DNA of 64,000 bases from Pseudorasbora parva (taxonomy: Eukaryota > Chordata > Actinopteri > Cypriniformes > Gobionidae): the NCBI RefSeq assembly GCF_024679245.1, contig NC_090174.1, positions 16,786,933 through 16,850,932 on the forward strand. Reading direction: 5' to 3'. Below, in pieces: positions 12,689 to 25,856 of the stretch. Position numbers and translations under genes: made by a program. The notes below the pieces were generated by a model. It was given only the letters and a program-made list of their open reading frames with translations, had not been told where the DNA came from and made no database searches. Positions within the stretch are counted from its first letter, which is position 1. The number at the start of each line of letters is the position of its first letter.

Positions 12689-13751
12689 AGTAGTATATGC
12701 TCCATTTCTCTTTTTAAAATCTCCTCACGAACGTCCGCTGTCAGTTGTCAGAACCTGCTAGTCCATTAACGACGCTTTGGTTCATTGTTGCCAAGTCTGG
12801 AATGGGGTCTGCATTTAGGCTACTGTTGCTTTGGGGTGTTTGTAGCCTATAGTCCACAGGTTAAGTTGTCTTTACTTAAGCAATATTTCTACTGCCCGCG
12901 CCCCGCATTTTGGGATTTTTCTGTCCATTCTGGCCGTGATTCCGATACTTTTGAATAACAATTGGAGGGGTTTTATTATTCAGACCTGGCAACCCTGTCT
13001 CTCGGTTCGCCCTTCGTGCCGCTTCGTGCACTTCGTGCACTTTGAAGGCGTGGCCTGGTCTGGCCTTCGAAGTGCATGGCCTTCGAAGTGCGCACCCTTC
13101 ACTTTGGGACACAGCAGCTGTGTCCCAAAGTGAAGTGCGCGCACTTCGAAGGCCGCATTTGAAGTGCGATTACGTCATACCTGCACTACGAAGACTGTCC
13201 CAATGTGAAGGCTGCACCCTCTGAAGGCCGCATTTGAAGTGCGATTACGTCACAGTGGCACTACGTAGGCTGTCCCAAAGGGAGAGCTGCACCTCTGAAG
13301 GCCGCATTTGAAGTGCGATTGCGTCACAGCGGTGCGACGAAGGCTGCTGCAATTCATGAGCGACTTCAAAATGCGCCCTTCGGTTCTCAGGCAAAGGAAG
13401 GGTACAGCAGATGGGACCTTCCCATAACTTCGCAGCCTTCCCTATCCCAGAATTCATAGCGCACTGGTGACTACAGGATTTGACTCAATTGACTGGTCCG
13501 CATTCCCGCGGCACTCGATCAGATTCCAGTTAAAGACGGTAGCGGTCGGTAACTCAAGTGTAGCCTGGGTAGGCTACTATTGAACACAACAGCGCAAGCG
13601 CTAGAAGTAAATAAAACGTCCAACGTGCATTCACACAGTTCCCAGTTCCCTGCCCTGAGCAAGATAAACTTTAATTTCCCCAATTTTTAAATGCTATTTA
13701 TTTCTCAACCATTATCTCAAGAAGAGGAATCAGTCCATTATCACCCTTTTC

Positions 13752-13795
<44 letters not shown>

Positions 13796-13796
13796 T

Positions 13797-15546
13797 TTTT
13801 TTGAGCTTTCTATTGGGTTTTGACATGCTTCAAAGCCTGCGACGATGGGCTGGACCATAAGCATGTAAATCTGCAGCCGGTTAAATATTGTCAAATTGCA
13901 AATATTATTTAACAGTTTATTTCTTATGTTAAATGTAACTGTAACAATATATTTTAAACATTTAGCCTATATACGTCCAAGTTTTTTTTTTTTTAAGTAG
14001 GCCTACTTATTTTTATTCAACTCATCATCTCAGATGCATTTTTTATGGCATGCCATGCAGCCGTCGACCGATTCGGCCCCGCAAAGCTGCGGACAGTGGA
14101 AATATGCACTCATCCCAGATGATGATGTCCCGCTCAGGCCTTACCAGAGTCTCTATTGTGCATTATTCCCCATCCCGGTCCAGCTCCAGCTTCTCCCGCT
14201 CAGCGCAATGAAAGTATAGAAAAGGGTTTTCTTCTGGTTTGGCTGATAATAAAAATTTGTTTTTTTCTAATGTTAAACTTAAGTTATTTTATTGGTCTAT
14301 AAATAGGCTATAGTTGTAAAAAGCCTACGTAGGCTAATAGACCAATTTATTTTCATTTACACATTTTAAATTACATGACAAGAAAATATATGTATAAACA
14401 TAAATGTGTTTAAGCTACAAATTATAACGTGCATTACAAAAATAAACAATAGCTAGGCTATAGAAAAAACCACTTCTCTTTAATTTAGCCTACGTTTGAA
14501 GTCAACGAAAATGAACAATAGACAGCAGTTCGTTTAATTTACAAAAAACTTGCATAAAAAATAATAAGCTAGCCATTTAAATTGTTCTGTGTCGGCCACG
14601 CACTCCGCCTTTGGAGGATCGATGTTTCGTTGACCGTCGTCAGTGAACATTCATTCAATCATTCATTCATATAAAAAAAACTTTATTTTAGCATCTAAGT
14701 CAGCAGTTTTCGTTTGTTTGTATTTTTTCTTATAATTCTGAGTGACAGATGTCACATTTGATTTAGCCTATTTTTCTGTGATATTTGTTTTAGTTACGGT
14801 GTTGACATAGGCTACAGCCTGCTGTAAGAAAGATAAATGATTGCACGGACAATTCCTATCCAGTGTCTCTCTTTCTGTAAGGGAAATTTAAAAGATAGAT
14901 TCTGGAAACAACATCTAAATTTAGCTGGGTCGGGAATAAAATAATTATAGCGGGTGAGCACGGAGTGAATTTTGCGCGAGCGGAATGGTGCGGTGCGGAA
15001 TAGCGGGAGCGGGACGAATATACAGCGCCGCGCAGATTATATTTTGAAGGCTATTTAAAGAAAGTGTATGGGGGGGAAAAGAAACAGCGAAAAGGGTGAT
15101 AATGGACTGATTCCTCTTCTTGAGATAATGGTTGAGAAATAAATAGCATTTAAAAATTGGGAAATTAAAGTTTATCTTGCTCAGGGCAGGGAACTGGGAA
15201 CTGTGTGAATGCACTAACGTTGAACGTTTTATTTACTTCTAGCGCTTGCGCTGTTGTGTTCAATAGTACCCAGGCTACACTTGAGTTACCGACGTACCGC
15301 TACCGTCTTTAACTGGAATCTGATCGAGTGCCGCGGGAATGCGGACCAGTCAAATCCTGTAGTCACCAGTGTGCTATGAATTCTGGGATAGGGAAGGCTG
15401 CGAAGTTATGGGAAGGTCCCATCTGCTGTACCCTTCCTTTGCCTGAGAACCGAAGGGCGCCTTTTGAAGTCGCTCATGAATTGCGGCAGCCTTCGTCGCA
15501 CCGCTGTGACGCAATCGCACTTCAAATGCGGCCTTCAGAGGGTGCA
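13797..15546 (+). repeat. Core segment, second copy
   Basis: Direct repeat of 10795-12640. The equivalent of the long TA tract is a short cattcattcatataaa here. The copy includes an 89-codon open frame (minus, 14945-15214) identical to one in copy 1, with no recognisable domain. Confidence 0.85.
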
Positions 15547-15549
15547 GCC

Positions 15550-16226
15550 AAGGGGGTAATCTAGCGCTCGGAAAGCGTTCCACCCCTAGGGGCTGCCATT
15601 GCTAACCCAGCCATCACCTGCTGTTAGCATCCCATTGACTCCCATTCATTTTTGAGTCACTTTGACAGTGAATAACTTTACATCTGAGACGTTTAAAGAC
15701 TCCATTTGTCCATTGTTTATTTCTAAAGAAACACGACAATGTATAAAAGGCTCCATTACCTTGTATCTTACACTATCGCCCCGCAGAAGCTGTTTTTGTA
15801 AAAATAGGCTAATGATTGCGTCATAACCAACGCGACCCTGTCGCACAGTTGAGAAATTACCGTATAGACCCGAGGAGACGCTCCCAGGCAATCTTTTACT
15901 GTCTATGAGGCAGTCGGGGGGACGTGGAGACATGTCCTGGAGACTAGTCTGATAAAGTCAAGGGGGAAGAATGGGGAGAAGCCCATAGTGAGCCAAAAGC
16001 AACGGGAGAAAATATTTAAACAACGTGATTCAGATTTCGCTTTCCACATCTACTAGAAGACTCACAGCTGTCAGACAGGAGGCTTACGTCACATCTACGT
16101 CCTCAAGCTCAGTCTGAGCCTGCGCAGTTCACTCAGCCATCAGGAAGTGAGTGCCCCTAGGTTGACTTCATTATTTCGCCGTAGACGTCAATGGGGTCGC
16201 TGTGTCCATTTCTTTTACTGTCTATG
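15550..16226. mobile_element. Unclassified 0.68-kb insertion with a 9-10 bp target duplication
   Basis: It interrupts the right arm of the 13110-16404 element. GGGTGCAGCC is found on both sides (15540-15549 and 16226-16235). The segment ends with tcttttactgtctatg, a tail also seen inside it at about 15893. It has no open frame of note and no clear tRNA-like promoter boxes, so it may be a SINE-like or non-autonomous DNA element. Confidence 0.6.
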
Positions 16227-16523
16227 GGTGCAGCCTTCACATTGGGACAGCCTTCGTAGTGCCGCTGTGACGCAATCGCACTTCAAATGCGGCCTTCAGA
16301 GGGTGCAGCCTTCACTTTGGGACAGTCTTCGTAGTGCAGGTATGATGTAATCGCACTTCAAATGCGGCCTTCGAAGTGCGCGCACTTCACTTTGGGACAC
16401 AGCTAAAGTGTCTAATAACTCCTACTCATCTCCACTGACATAAACTGGCCACTAGGAAATCGAAAAGAAGGCTCTGCCTCTTCAACTTTGTAATGGGAGA
16501 TCTCAGGCTCTGATTGGTCTAGA

Positions 16524-19411
16524 CCCAGATAGCAGACAAACAGTGAATCAGCGTTGAATCAATGTTAATGCATCAACTAAAATATCATTGAATCAATGTT
16601 GAGATGTCAATGTTGAGAATGTTGAGAATGTTGATTTTTCATCAAAATAGATCAAGATGGGCTTAAAATCAATAGTTTAACAACTAAAATTAAACCACTT
16701 ATTTAAGTGAATCAATGTTGAATCAATGTTAATGCATCAATCAAAATATCATTGAATCAATATTGAAATATAACATTGATTTTTCATCAGGTTTGCACCG
16801 GGAAATAATGTTAATTCAACAATGAAAAATAGATCAATCTTGCTTTATGTACAGCAGGATTCTATGCCAGTTAATTTGTCTCTTTATTTTATTCATTTTA
16901 ATCAGAGACCATGTGTGGCTGCAGTCGATATGATTTTGCATTAAAAAGTCACTCAAAGTAAACAACATCCTTCAGTTTAGATGCAAATGTCTTTATTTAT
17001 GCCCCCACAGTTACAACAGGAAATCTCACATTGATTTAAAACAATTACATCTGAATTTATAACACAAATGAGAAGAGCCTGGAAAAACATGACAACGTGC
17101 ATCTGCAAAATGGAAGTAAATACAAATGTAAACTTGCCAATAAATACAGAAATGACACAGTACTACTGAAAGAAAGAAGGTAGAAGAAAGAATGAAATAC
17201 TCCAAACTCAGGGGGTTCCACCATGAGCAATGCCCCGAAGCCTTTCAGGTTGTATTGGAGCCAGTTCTGCACCGTCCCAGCAAAGATAAACTCTGATGCC
17301 TCTTATTATCAGCATTCACGGCATCTAAAACAACAAGAAGTTAGTAAATATATGTGATTAATTATACATTACAAATATAGCCTACTACAAAATGAAGTGA
17401 AACTTGAAATTTTATCAAAATCTTGATATCCCAGTTAAAACGGTAACATTAAATTCAGGACTATTAATGCATTTTAAAATAGACTTTAAAGGACCTGCAG
17501 ACACACAATGAATGAAAAAGCAAAGTGAATATATCCGGTGTTTTATCTAATAATATTATTGTATTTAATAGTAAATAAATAAAGTGTGAAAATGAAACAA
17601 GTAAATGAATGACCAAACAGCTAAAATAAGAAAATAAAAGAGGAGCTGTATAGGCTACATAATGGTTTGGAAGAGATTTTTTTTTTTCCATTTACAACAC
17701 GAACTGGAGGCACAACAGTTTACTAAATTTCTGTATTTTGATATGGCTGCCTACAGAACTTAAAGATCTCACTCTTTTCTTTTTTCTTGCTGCATTAAAG
17801 ATTAAACTGTAATGATGTCATTGTGATCTGCTCTCGTGATGATATCGTACAGCTGAAGCAGATCTACGAGCTGATTGTATTTCCCCTCACAGCGCTAACA
17901 GGTCAATCAGTTCTAGTTCTGCTTCAGCTGTGAGATACTCTCACGAGTGGCGAACACAATTACTGACAAGCCAGAAATTCATCTAACCTTCCGATCGCCT
18001 CTCGTTTATACACTGGATGAATATAGGATGATTCAAAATGATTAATCTGTGTGTGCAACGAGCAAGATACGTTTGTGGATCCGCGCCGCGCATTTCTTGA
18101 CTTGTGAGTCGATCCTATATGGCCTCAAAATCCAAATGAATCAAATAGGATCGACTCACAAGTCAATGAATGCATGTGTGGCACCGTTTAAAAAAAAAAA
18201 AAAGAGTTGCACGAGTCAGAATTTGGACACAATTCATAGTGTATATGCCAATCTTAAGAAAAAAAAAAAAAGATTACAAATATGATATGGTTTGGTGAAA
18301 AACAAACTGAAACTCAATGTATTAAGATTATCCTGGCCGTTGGTTGTGTAACTTACGAGGGCGCTCATGTGACTATTATTAACATTGCAGTTCACTCTAA
18401 CTCGCTCAGGAGAAGCACACAAGTTGTAAAACATAAAGATGAATAAAAACACTAAATTAAAATTGAGATGAATTTTATAATTATATTTTTGTAGGCCACT
18501 TACCTCTAAAAAACATGGTCGTTGTCCTGTGTCTTTTTCGCGATTGAAGTCTGTTCAGCTGCGCTTTTGCTTTGGTTGATTGGTGGATGTCTTGAGGGTG
18601 CATTAACGCCACCTACTGGATTGGATTGTGGCGCATTCGATATTCGATAGGGACACATATTCTAAATTCTTTATTAACTCTGTATTCTTTAGATAAATAA
18701 TGAAATGCATGTACATTCTACATGATTTAAATAATAATAATAGGCTACATTTTTATTTATTTCAAACTGATAGACTAAATGTATGGTAGAAGTTCTTTGT
18801 TTTTTTTATTTGTTTTTTACATTTTTTATTATAATAACATGAAACACAGAATGACAACATTACATGCCAGTAAGCAGGAAAATAATACCTTTTAAAAAGA
18901 TTCATAGTTTTTACAGCTTTCTTATTGGAAGAGTCAGAAATCAAACACGCATACAATTTTAACTCTTCCAGAAAAATTTAAAGAAAGGCTTACAATTACA
19001 AAATTTACATTTATGTATTCTTTGTGAATCCACATACTCGTTGGTGTACTCATCGTATCCTTTGAGGATAATAAATGTGCTCACATTCACACAAATGTAG
19101 CCAATTGATTTGGACTTGCCTTAACATGTTGAATAATGTGACAGATAGATTGACCGTAAGCCTCACCGGTGGAGAATTAAGCTGACCAAACATCAGCATT
19201 GATTCAATGTTTGTCTTTTCAACACTGAAAAGCATGGAATTATCAACATTGATCCAATATTATTTAGCAGTGAATTTTCAACATTGGTCCAGTATGGTGT
19301 TAGCATTGAATTTTCAACATTGATCCAATATTACTTAGCATTGAAATTTCAACCTCAACCAAAATAATGATTCTGATGGAATTTCAACATTGAATCACCA
19401 TGCTATCTGGG
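16524..19411 (-). mobile_element. GA-target element, copy 1 (unclassified non-autonomous DNA element)
   Basis: The ends are CCCAGATAGCA and TGCTATCTGGG, flanked by GA on each side (16522-16523, 19412-19413). Subterminal regions are rich in ATTGATTCAATGTTGA-type repeats. It is the reverse orientation of the copy at 29816-32781 and matches it over nearly the whole length. It encodes no transposase; a two-exon mini frame is annotated separately. Confidence 0.8.
17248..18516 (-). other. Two-exon mini reading frame in GA-target element copy 1
   Basis: The ATG at 18516 is followed within 13 bases by a GTAAGT donor. An acceptor ending TTTTAG at 17325 leads into DAVNADNKRHQ, and the joined frame is 30 codons, ending TGA. 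The upstream region (18517-18640) looks promoter-like, with a CCAATCA box and GC-richer sequence. Copy 2 has the same signals with about three residue differences. Function unknown; it may be a captured host first exon or the remnant of a lost transposase gene. Confidence 0.45.
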
Positions 19412-19961
19412 GAAGCATGATCCACATGTCTATAAAGAGCTGAGATTCTCAGACATCATCAAAAATCGTGGCTAACAGCGACAATCAGAACTAGCAATAA
19501 TACAAGTATTTGTCTGCATCACATGTTTTGATCTGGACATCGGTGACATATTACAGTGTCATTTGGCCATGCTTTCTCACAGACATGCAAAAATAGTCTC
19601 ATTTTGAAGCAAACAACCTAAGGAACAAGCTGATATAGCGTTTGAGGCTAGTAGCTTTACAACGAGTTTGTGATCCGAACAGGAATATGATTCATGTGTT
19701 TGCTTGTTCAAAGGAGTCATTTCCATCTTTGTGATTCTTTTGATAATAAATTTACTGTTTTTAAATGTTTTTAATTACAGATTGCAAGCTCTTTTACAAT
19801 GAAACACTGCACTCATATTGATAAGCCATAAAATAGTGAAACTGTTTAGAGTCTAAAAAAAATAAGCATTTGTGTGAATATTTATGGATCTGGCATTGAG
19901 TGACCTGTTTGTCTTTGCTTTGTCCTAAAGATATTTTAAGCAAATTTGGACACGTGTTAAT
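19412..19961. other. No gene recognised
   Basis: AT-rich, probably unique or old repeat sequence between the GA-target element and the palindromic repeat. No open frame, RNA gene or repeat unit that I can support. Confidence 0.5.
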
Positions 19962-20085
19962 TAAAGGGTAAGTTTGGCCAAAAATGAAAACCAAAAAGTC
20001 ATTTACTCAACCTGGGTTTTTCCTGACTTGCATGTGTCTGTATTCTGTTGAACACATAGGAAGATATTTAGAAGAATGTTGGTAA
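19962..20085. repeat. Left half of a split palindromic fish repeat
   Basis: Starts with attaaagggtaagtttggcc and ends near ggaagatatttagaagaatg. The mirror half is at 24805-24892, ending gaactatccctttagg. The halves are separated by the nested elements 20086-24790. Confidence 0.6.
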
Positions 20086-20448
20086 CATAGACCGTAAAAA
20101 AATATGGACGACTCGACATCATCCGTTTCCGCTTGGCAGATTTGAAGCTTTTAGGCGGCCTTGCACGGTGCGGACATCTTGGGACCGAGTCTGCGCAGTA
20201 GCGATTTCGGGACCGGAGTTGCGCAGTAGAGCGCAGGAAGTAGAGCAGGAAGTACAGCTGCGATATCAAAAGCCCGCCCACACTCTCGCAGATGCAGAAC
20301 AATTAATTATGTTGGTGTGAAATAAACAGTTATGGAAATGTAGAAATTAAAGCTAAAGCTCTAATCTGCTCCCAAAAATTTTGAAAAAGGTCCATTAGTG
20401 CCTCAGTGACAACTTCACTCAGAGAAGACGTCAGTCTCAGCTGTCACT

Positions 20449-23400
20449 CACTTAAAAATGTTGGGTTAAAAATAACCCAACACGTAACCCAACTGTGGGT
20501 TGATATAGCACCTACCCAACGTTGGGTTATTTTAACCCAATGCATGGGGTTAAAAAACAGTTGGGTTAAAAGTAACCCAACAGTTGAGTTAAATTTTTAT
20601 TTTTATTCAAGCCATTATTTTAATAAATAAAATACCCATTGTTTTCAAATACAGATTTTTTTATTTGTATAAAACAATACATGTGCTTTAAAATATATAT
20701 TTTAAATGTCAAACTAAATATTGGGGAGTAAATATTTATTGTAAATATACATAAATGTGTAAATATTAAATTCAAAATACACAGCACACATAATACACAA
20801 AAATGTACATAAGGTAAACATACATAAAAGGTGTGCATACAAAACAAAAATTAAAAATGAACACAACAAATATTAAATTAAAAACCTATACAAATATGGA
20901 CAGAATACACAAATTCATAATATTCAATTCTTCCAGAAATAAACAACTTTATTAAAAAATCTACATTGTACACTGTATGCCTTTATGTGTTGTTAACATA
21001 TCTTAAGTAGCAAAACAAATACAAATTATGATAATCAAAGTTTTTAATGAGGCAGCAAAATATATATTCAAGTTTGCATGCTACAAAATCTCCCAAATGG
21101 GGCAGAGTTCTTTGGATAGTTCATGTCATAAATAAATAAAAAATCTGAAACATACAGCCAGTGCTTGAAATAAGGTCTTCTGTTCAACTGTCTCCACAAT
21201 GAAAATGAAAAAAATCAGCGAGGTCTCTTTGTCCCCAAGCATCGTCATGTGGATCCTGGCTTGTCTCACTGTTCAGCTAATGCACCATGTTAGTTCCAAC
21301 CTTAAAAGAATTTAAAAAAGTTCAGTTTGCTTGCACTGTGACAACATCAGCAGTGTTAAATTACGTAAAAGGTACAATGAAGCAGTGTTGTACTGAATTA
21401 AAGAAATTGTCACTAATTAGTCATTACATCTGCTGTTCATTTTTCACCAATCAACATACTAATCCTCATGCTGTTTCAAACCGTAAGACTTTGGTTCATC
21501 TTCGGAACACAGAAAGGCCAAGAAAGGCAGTAAAGACATTAAAGTAATCCATGTGACTCCAGTAATTCAACCTCAGTTTTATAAAGTGACAAGCGTATAT
21601 TGTATCCCTTAACCATAATTTACCACTTTATTTACAAAACATTAATCTCAACACGTTCACGAGAGCCCCTAGACACATGCGTGTTGTGTTGAAAAGAGAG
21701 CAAATGTTGTTGTGTTATGTTTTTTTTTGTGTTGTTGTTGCAAAAAGCACTCGTGTCGCTTCATAAAACTGAGGTTAGACCACTTGAATCCCATGGATTA
21801 CTTTAATGCTGTCTGTCCTGGGTCTTAAAGTGGTAGTTGCGTAGGTCGTCAATGGAGGGACAGAAACCTTGCAGATTTCTTTAACATTTGTGTTTCAAAG
21901 AACAACGAAAGTCTTACAACGACACGAGGGTAATTCATGAGATAGTTTACCCAAAAATGAAAATGATTCCATGATTTACTCACCCTCAAGCCAGCCTAGG
22001 TGTGTATGACATTCTTCTTTCAGACAAATACAATCTGAGTTATATTAATAAATATCCTGGCTCTTCAAAGCTTTATAATGGAAGCCCATAATTTGAAGCC
22101 CAAAAAGGCATCCATCCATTATAAAAGTGCTTCACACGGCTCCGGAGATTAATAAGAACCCATTGAAGTGAATTGATGGGATTGTGTAAGAAAAATATCC
22201 ATATTTAACACATTATAAAGTAAAATATCTAGCTTCCAATGGACCGCATTAAGTATTCAACTTCTGAAAAAAGCGTAACTGCTGTGAGAATAACGTTGGA
22301 CGTAGCGTAAAAAAACGTAAATGTCGAGACGATTAAGTTGGACGTAGCGTAACCGTTTTGATTTGCGAGAGGCGTTACCGTTTCTTTGTAAGTTGAATAA
22401 GGAAGGCTGTCTGTCGAAAATTTGTTATTTTAGTCTATAAAGTTTTAAATATGGATATTTTTCTACAAAAACCCATCGATTCACCTCAGAAGGCCCTTAT
22501 TAACCTCATGGAGCCTTATGGATTACTTTCACAATGGATCGATGCACTTTTTTTGGGCTTCAAATTTTGACCATTATAATGCTTGGATTAGTCAGGACAT
22601 TTATTAATAACTGATTGTGTTCGTCTGAAAGAAGAATGTCATATACACCTAGGATGACTTGAGGGTGAGTACATAATGGGATATTTTTTGGGTAAACTAT
22701 TGGATAATCTATTAACAAGCAAAATCACTAAAGCAAATAATAAATGGATGCATATGAGCAGTGCACTTTATCAAAGCTAATTTGATTGTTGCTTTTACTT
22801 ACAGGCTGATGGGTGAATGTAATTAAGCTTCTCTTCATTTCAGCATATGTTGGACACACCATGTTGTCCATTTGTGAGGTATGGCGATGATAGCAGGATG
22901 GCAGGAAGGGTTTTAAAGGTAATTTCTCCATGATCATCTTTGAAAGACAAGTTTACAGAAAAAGAGAAAAAAACAGTTTTCACCTATACCAAATGTGTGG
23001 ACCTGATTTCATTTGCACTTAGACACAACCAAAACAACTTATTGAAATTAAAACATACTGTATGAAAATGAGAAAAGACAGCTGAAAAAATAATAATAAA
23101 CTGGTTGTTTCCCAAATAACCTGGTTCTGTAGTAGCCCCTGCACTGCACATTGGCCTATCTAATGTTATTCAACTTACCAACTTGTTAGTAGAGACTCCA
23201 AACCCGGAAATGTGCGTCAGATAAGGAAGACATCGAACTTGTGTACTATTGGTGATACTCCAGGACCAGGAGTCGAGAACCACTGAGATCCAATCCTTCC
23301 TCTGCATTAGAATGAAGCAGGGGGAAAAAAATAACCAGAAAAGTAAACTAGTCTTTAAAAAATAATTGTGTACAACTTGTTTCAATATCATACTCACCTT

Positions 23401-24452
23401 TAATTAAATGGCAGAGGTTCAACTGTTCTAGTCTTTGCTTCACAAATGAATCCATTGGTCTAAAACACAGGTATATAACACATTTAGTACAACATATTTA
23501 AAATAAAGGCAAAAACTGCCATAGCTTCATAAGAAAACGTACTATGGTTGTATGATTTAGCTACTCCTGTAATACGTTTAATAGTAACATGCATAATATA
23601 TATTCATATGACAACATTCATTATGAATATAGGCCTACCACATTTCTGCCAAATTATCATAGTTGCAGTTTGTGTTAACTTACTACGGTAAAACTAGGTA
23701 ATTTGTGGGTTGGAAAACATTCTAACTGTTGTGAACTAACGTTAAAATTGTTAGCACAATATTTCAGTTTTCTGCGTCAATGCTGTTGTGAATATCTGCA
23801 CTCATTCATCTCACAACAGATATTTAGAGTAGTAAGTTATACTGTTGGATATTCGGCGAATTCAAACGCTTCTCCCTGGATCTCACAGTGCTGCTGTGGT
23901 GTCGTGTGACCGGGTCTGAGCTCGCGCTGCACGGGCCGAGCTGATAATGCTCCGCGCGGCTTTAGATAGTGATTTCAGACTAGGCATTAGTTACTTACTT
24001 TCTGTATCACCGTATTAAGTTTCTAAATAGGTACACTAGAATAATGTTTTTACTTTATTACTGCTAGCGAGCTAACTGGGATAGCTATGGTTTATTTCCA
24101 ATCTATCTCATTTTTCCAGAGAGCATTAAAGGGATTTTTTTTAATAAAATTCAGTTTTCGACTATATTCAATGTTTCAGTACACAATACATAATGTTATA
24201 AGAGTTGTATTCATAAAAAATGGCATGTCTTACCTTTCATTTCATAATCAGGCCGCAGCAGCGTCTTCTGTTGGCAGTAACTGGACGGTTAAAATTTGAA
24301 CCGTCACTGGGGAAACCGTATTTAACCCAACGGCCGGGTTATTACTTTAAAGATGTTAAAATAACCCAACATTTGCAAAATAACCCAACATATTGACCCA
24401 ATATGTGTAACCCAACGGTTGGGTACAAAAAATAACCCAACGTTTTTTAGTG
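20449..24452. mobile_element. CACTA-like non-autonomous element, about 4.0 kb
   Basis: Ends read CACTTAAAAATGTTGGG at 20449 and, on the other strand from 24452, CACTAAAAAACGTTGGG. Both continue into clusters of AACCCAAC/GTTGGGTT repeats. The CACTA start and subterminal short repeats fit the EnSpm/CACTA group. I saw no transposase; possible exon-like pieces on the minus strand (22806-22937, with a GTAAGT donor) are unassigned. No clear 2-3 bp duplication was found. Confidence 0.6.
21455..22705. repeat. Two adjacent palindromic fish repeats
   Basis: 21455-21950 is an imperfect palindrome (aagactttggttcatcttcg against acgaaagtcttac). 21951-22705 is a second, with gatagtttacccaaaaatga at one end and attttttgggtaaactat at the other. 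They lie inside the CACTA-like element and are non-coding. Confidence 0.65.
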
Positions 24453-24786
24453 TGCAATCATGACGTCACACCCCCCGTTTTTATAGCATCAAATAACTAA
24501 CTCAAACTAAACTTATTTTTAAAACGAACACCTGAAATGAAATAATCGTGATGATAACTGCCTTCAGTGACATAAACTAACTTTGGGACAAAATTTTGAA
24601 GTGTAATTTTATTATTTAGTTTGCCTCGCGTCCATTAGAAAACACAGAGGGGCGGCTATACTGGGACCGGTCACCGGGGGGCGATCGAGGCGCGAAAGCT
24701 TCAGTAAATGAGAGGGAGACTGCAGGCTTGGTTGGTAACCAGACAGTTAACAGTAGCCATTGACTATACTCTACATAGTATCTCCT

Positions 24787-24808
24787 CCCCCCCCCCCCCC
24801 CCCCCCCC
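24787..24808 (+). repeat. Poly-C run of 22 bases
   Basis: Uninterrupted dC tract at the boundary between the nested repeat and the right half of the palindromic repeat. Confidence 0.95.
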
Positions 24809-25039
24809 AGAATACAGACACTTGCAAGTTTGGAACGACCTGCGTGTGGGTAAATGACAATTTATTTCAATTTTGGGTGAACTATCCCTTTAGGAATTAT
24901 ATAACATTTCACTACATTCTGTTAAAATGTATGTACATGCATGTGCTTACAACTGAAATAAACTGATCAAAATAACTAAATTTCTGTCATTTGTAAATAG
25001 ATGTAAAGTCACTAAAATAATTATAGGAAGGATAGTGTG

Positions 25040-25600
25040 GTGACATAGCCTGACAAGCCAGACCCACATCAAGATGTTTGGTCTGGAAACTCACCATAGA
25101 CAGGGCTCAATCCTAGGGGCGGGATAAATGGTTGTCTTTCAAACTCCCTCTGCACGCGATAGGATAGCGCTACAACCAACCAGAGCAACGACGGTGAAGG
25201 GGAGCTCGCTGACTGATTAAACATTCGCCGTATCCGTTCGGCTAAACTCCGAACACATCTTCCCTTTTTAAGAATGATTTCAGTGCCGCTCTTTGTTCTT
25301 TTCTCAGAGGAAAGCTTAACTCCAAGTCTTCCGGAGGCGCGGGCAGAGCTGATTCGAAAGACCGCCGCCGTTTGCCAGTTTCTGTGTTTACTAAAGACTG
25401 TGTTACTAGAAGCACGCAAACGCAACTCGGCCGTCGTCATTATGGCCCCGCCCGCCGACTCTATAGCCTACCTACACGATGTGATTGGGCCGTCCAGATT
25501 CTGAGGAAAACAGCTCAGATAGGAATTGAGAGTTGCTAGACCACACTTGCGGGCAAATTAAATTTGCTGCCGCTAGGGTGCGCTAGATTTCTAGGCTCAC
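25040..25600. repeat. GC-richer unclassified repeat, likely a non-autonomous DNA element
   Basis: Bounded by catagcctgacaagccagac on the left and agatttctaggctca on the right, which are weak inverted matches (AGCCTGAC against AGCCTAGA). Composition differs sharply from the AT-rich flanks. The 123-codon minus frame at 25069-25440 has no recognisable domain, so I do not call a gene. Confidence 0.4.
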
Positions 25601-25856
25601 TACTGTGACACTTTATTTTGCGTTCAGGAAACAGAAAAATATAAATTACCTCAACAACAGTAATTGTTGTTTCAGTTGCTGTGACAAGAATATTTTTATT
25701 AGCAAAATACGACTATCAATATTGCATGAACAAACAAATTTATGTTGGCTGACAGATCGAGGCCCTTTCTTCTTCTTTAGTACTAATGTTTTTAGATAAA
25801 TGTACTACTGTTATGTGTACTATATATAAACATTCATTTACATTCACTTGCAAATG

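Larger units (their letters stand above)
13110..16404. mobile_element. Right long-TIR element with tandem subterminal repeats
   Basis: The left arm (13110-13755) mirrors the right arm (about 15060-16404, minus the 15550-16226 insertion). Each arm has about three units of roughly 75-80 bp containing gaaggccgcatttgaagtgc and tgtcccaaagtgaag. Such subterminal repeats typically serve as transposase-binding sites; that role is inferred here. Confidence 0.7.
20086..24790. repeat. Unclassified repeat, split by the CACTA-like element
   Basis: The left piece (20086-20448) contains cggacatcttgggaccgagt and runs of cgcagtagcg; the right piece (24453-24790) contains ggcggctatactgggaccgg. Both are GC-richer than their neighbours. 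I infer one element cut by 20449-24452; no coding sequence was seen. Confidence 0.45.

Noticed and set aside
25069..25440. 123-codon frame in the GC-richer repeat
   Set aside because: No recognisable domain, overlapping frames on the other strand are equally open, and composition explains the openness.
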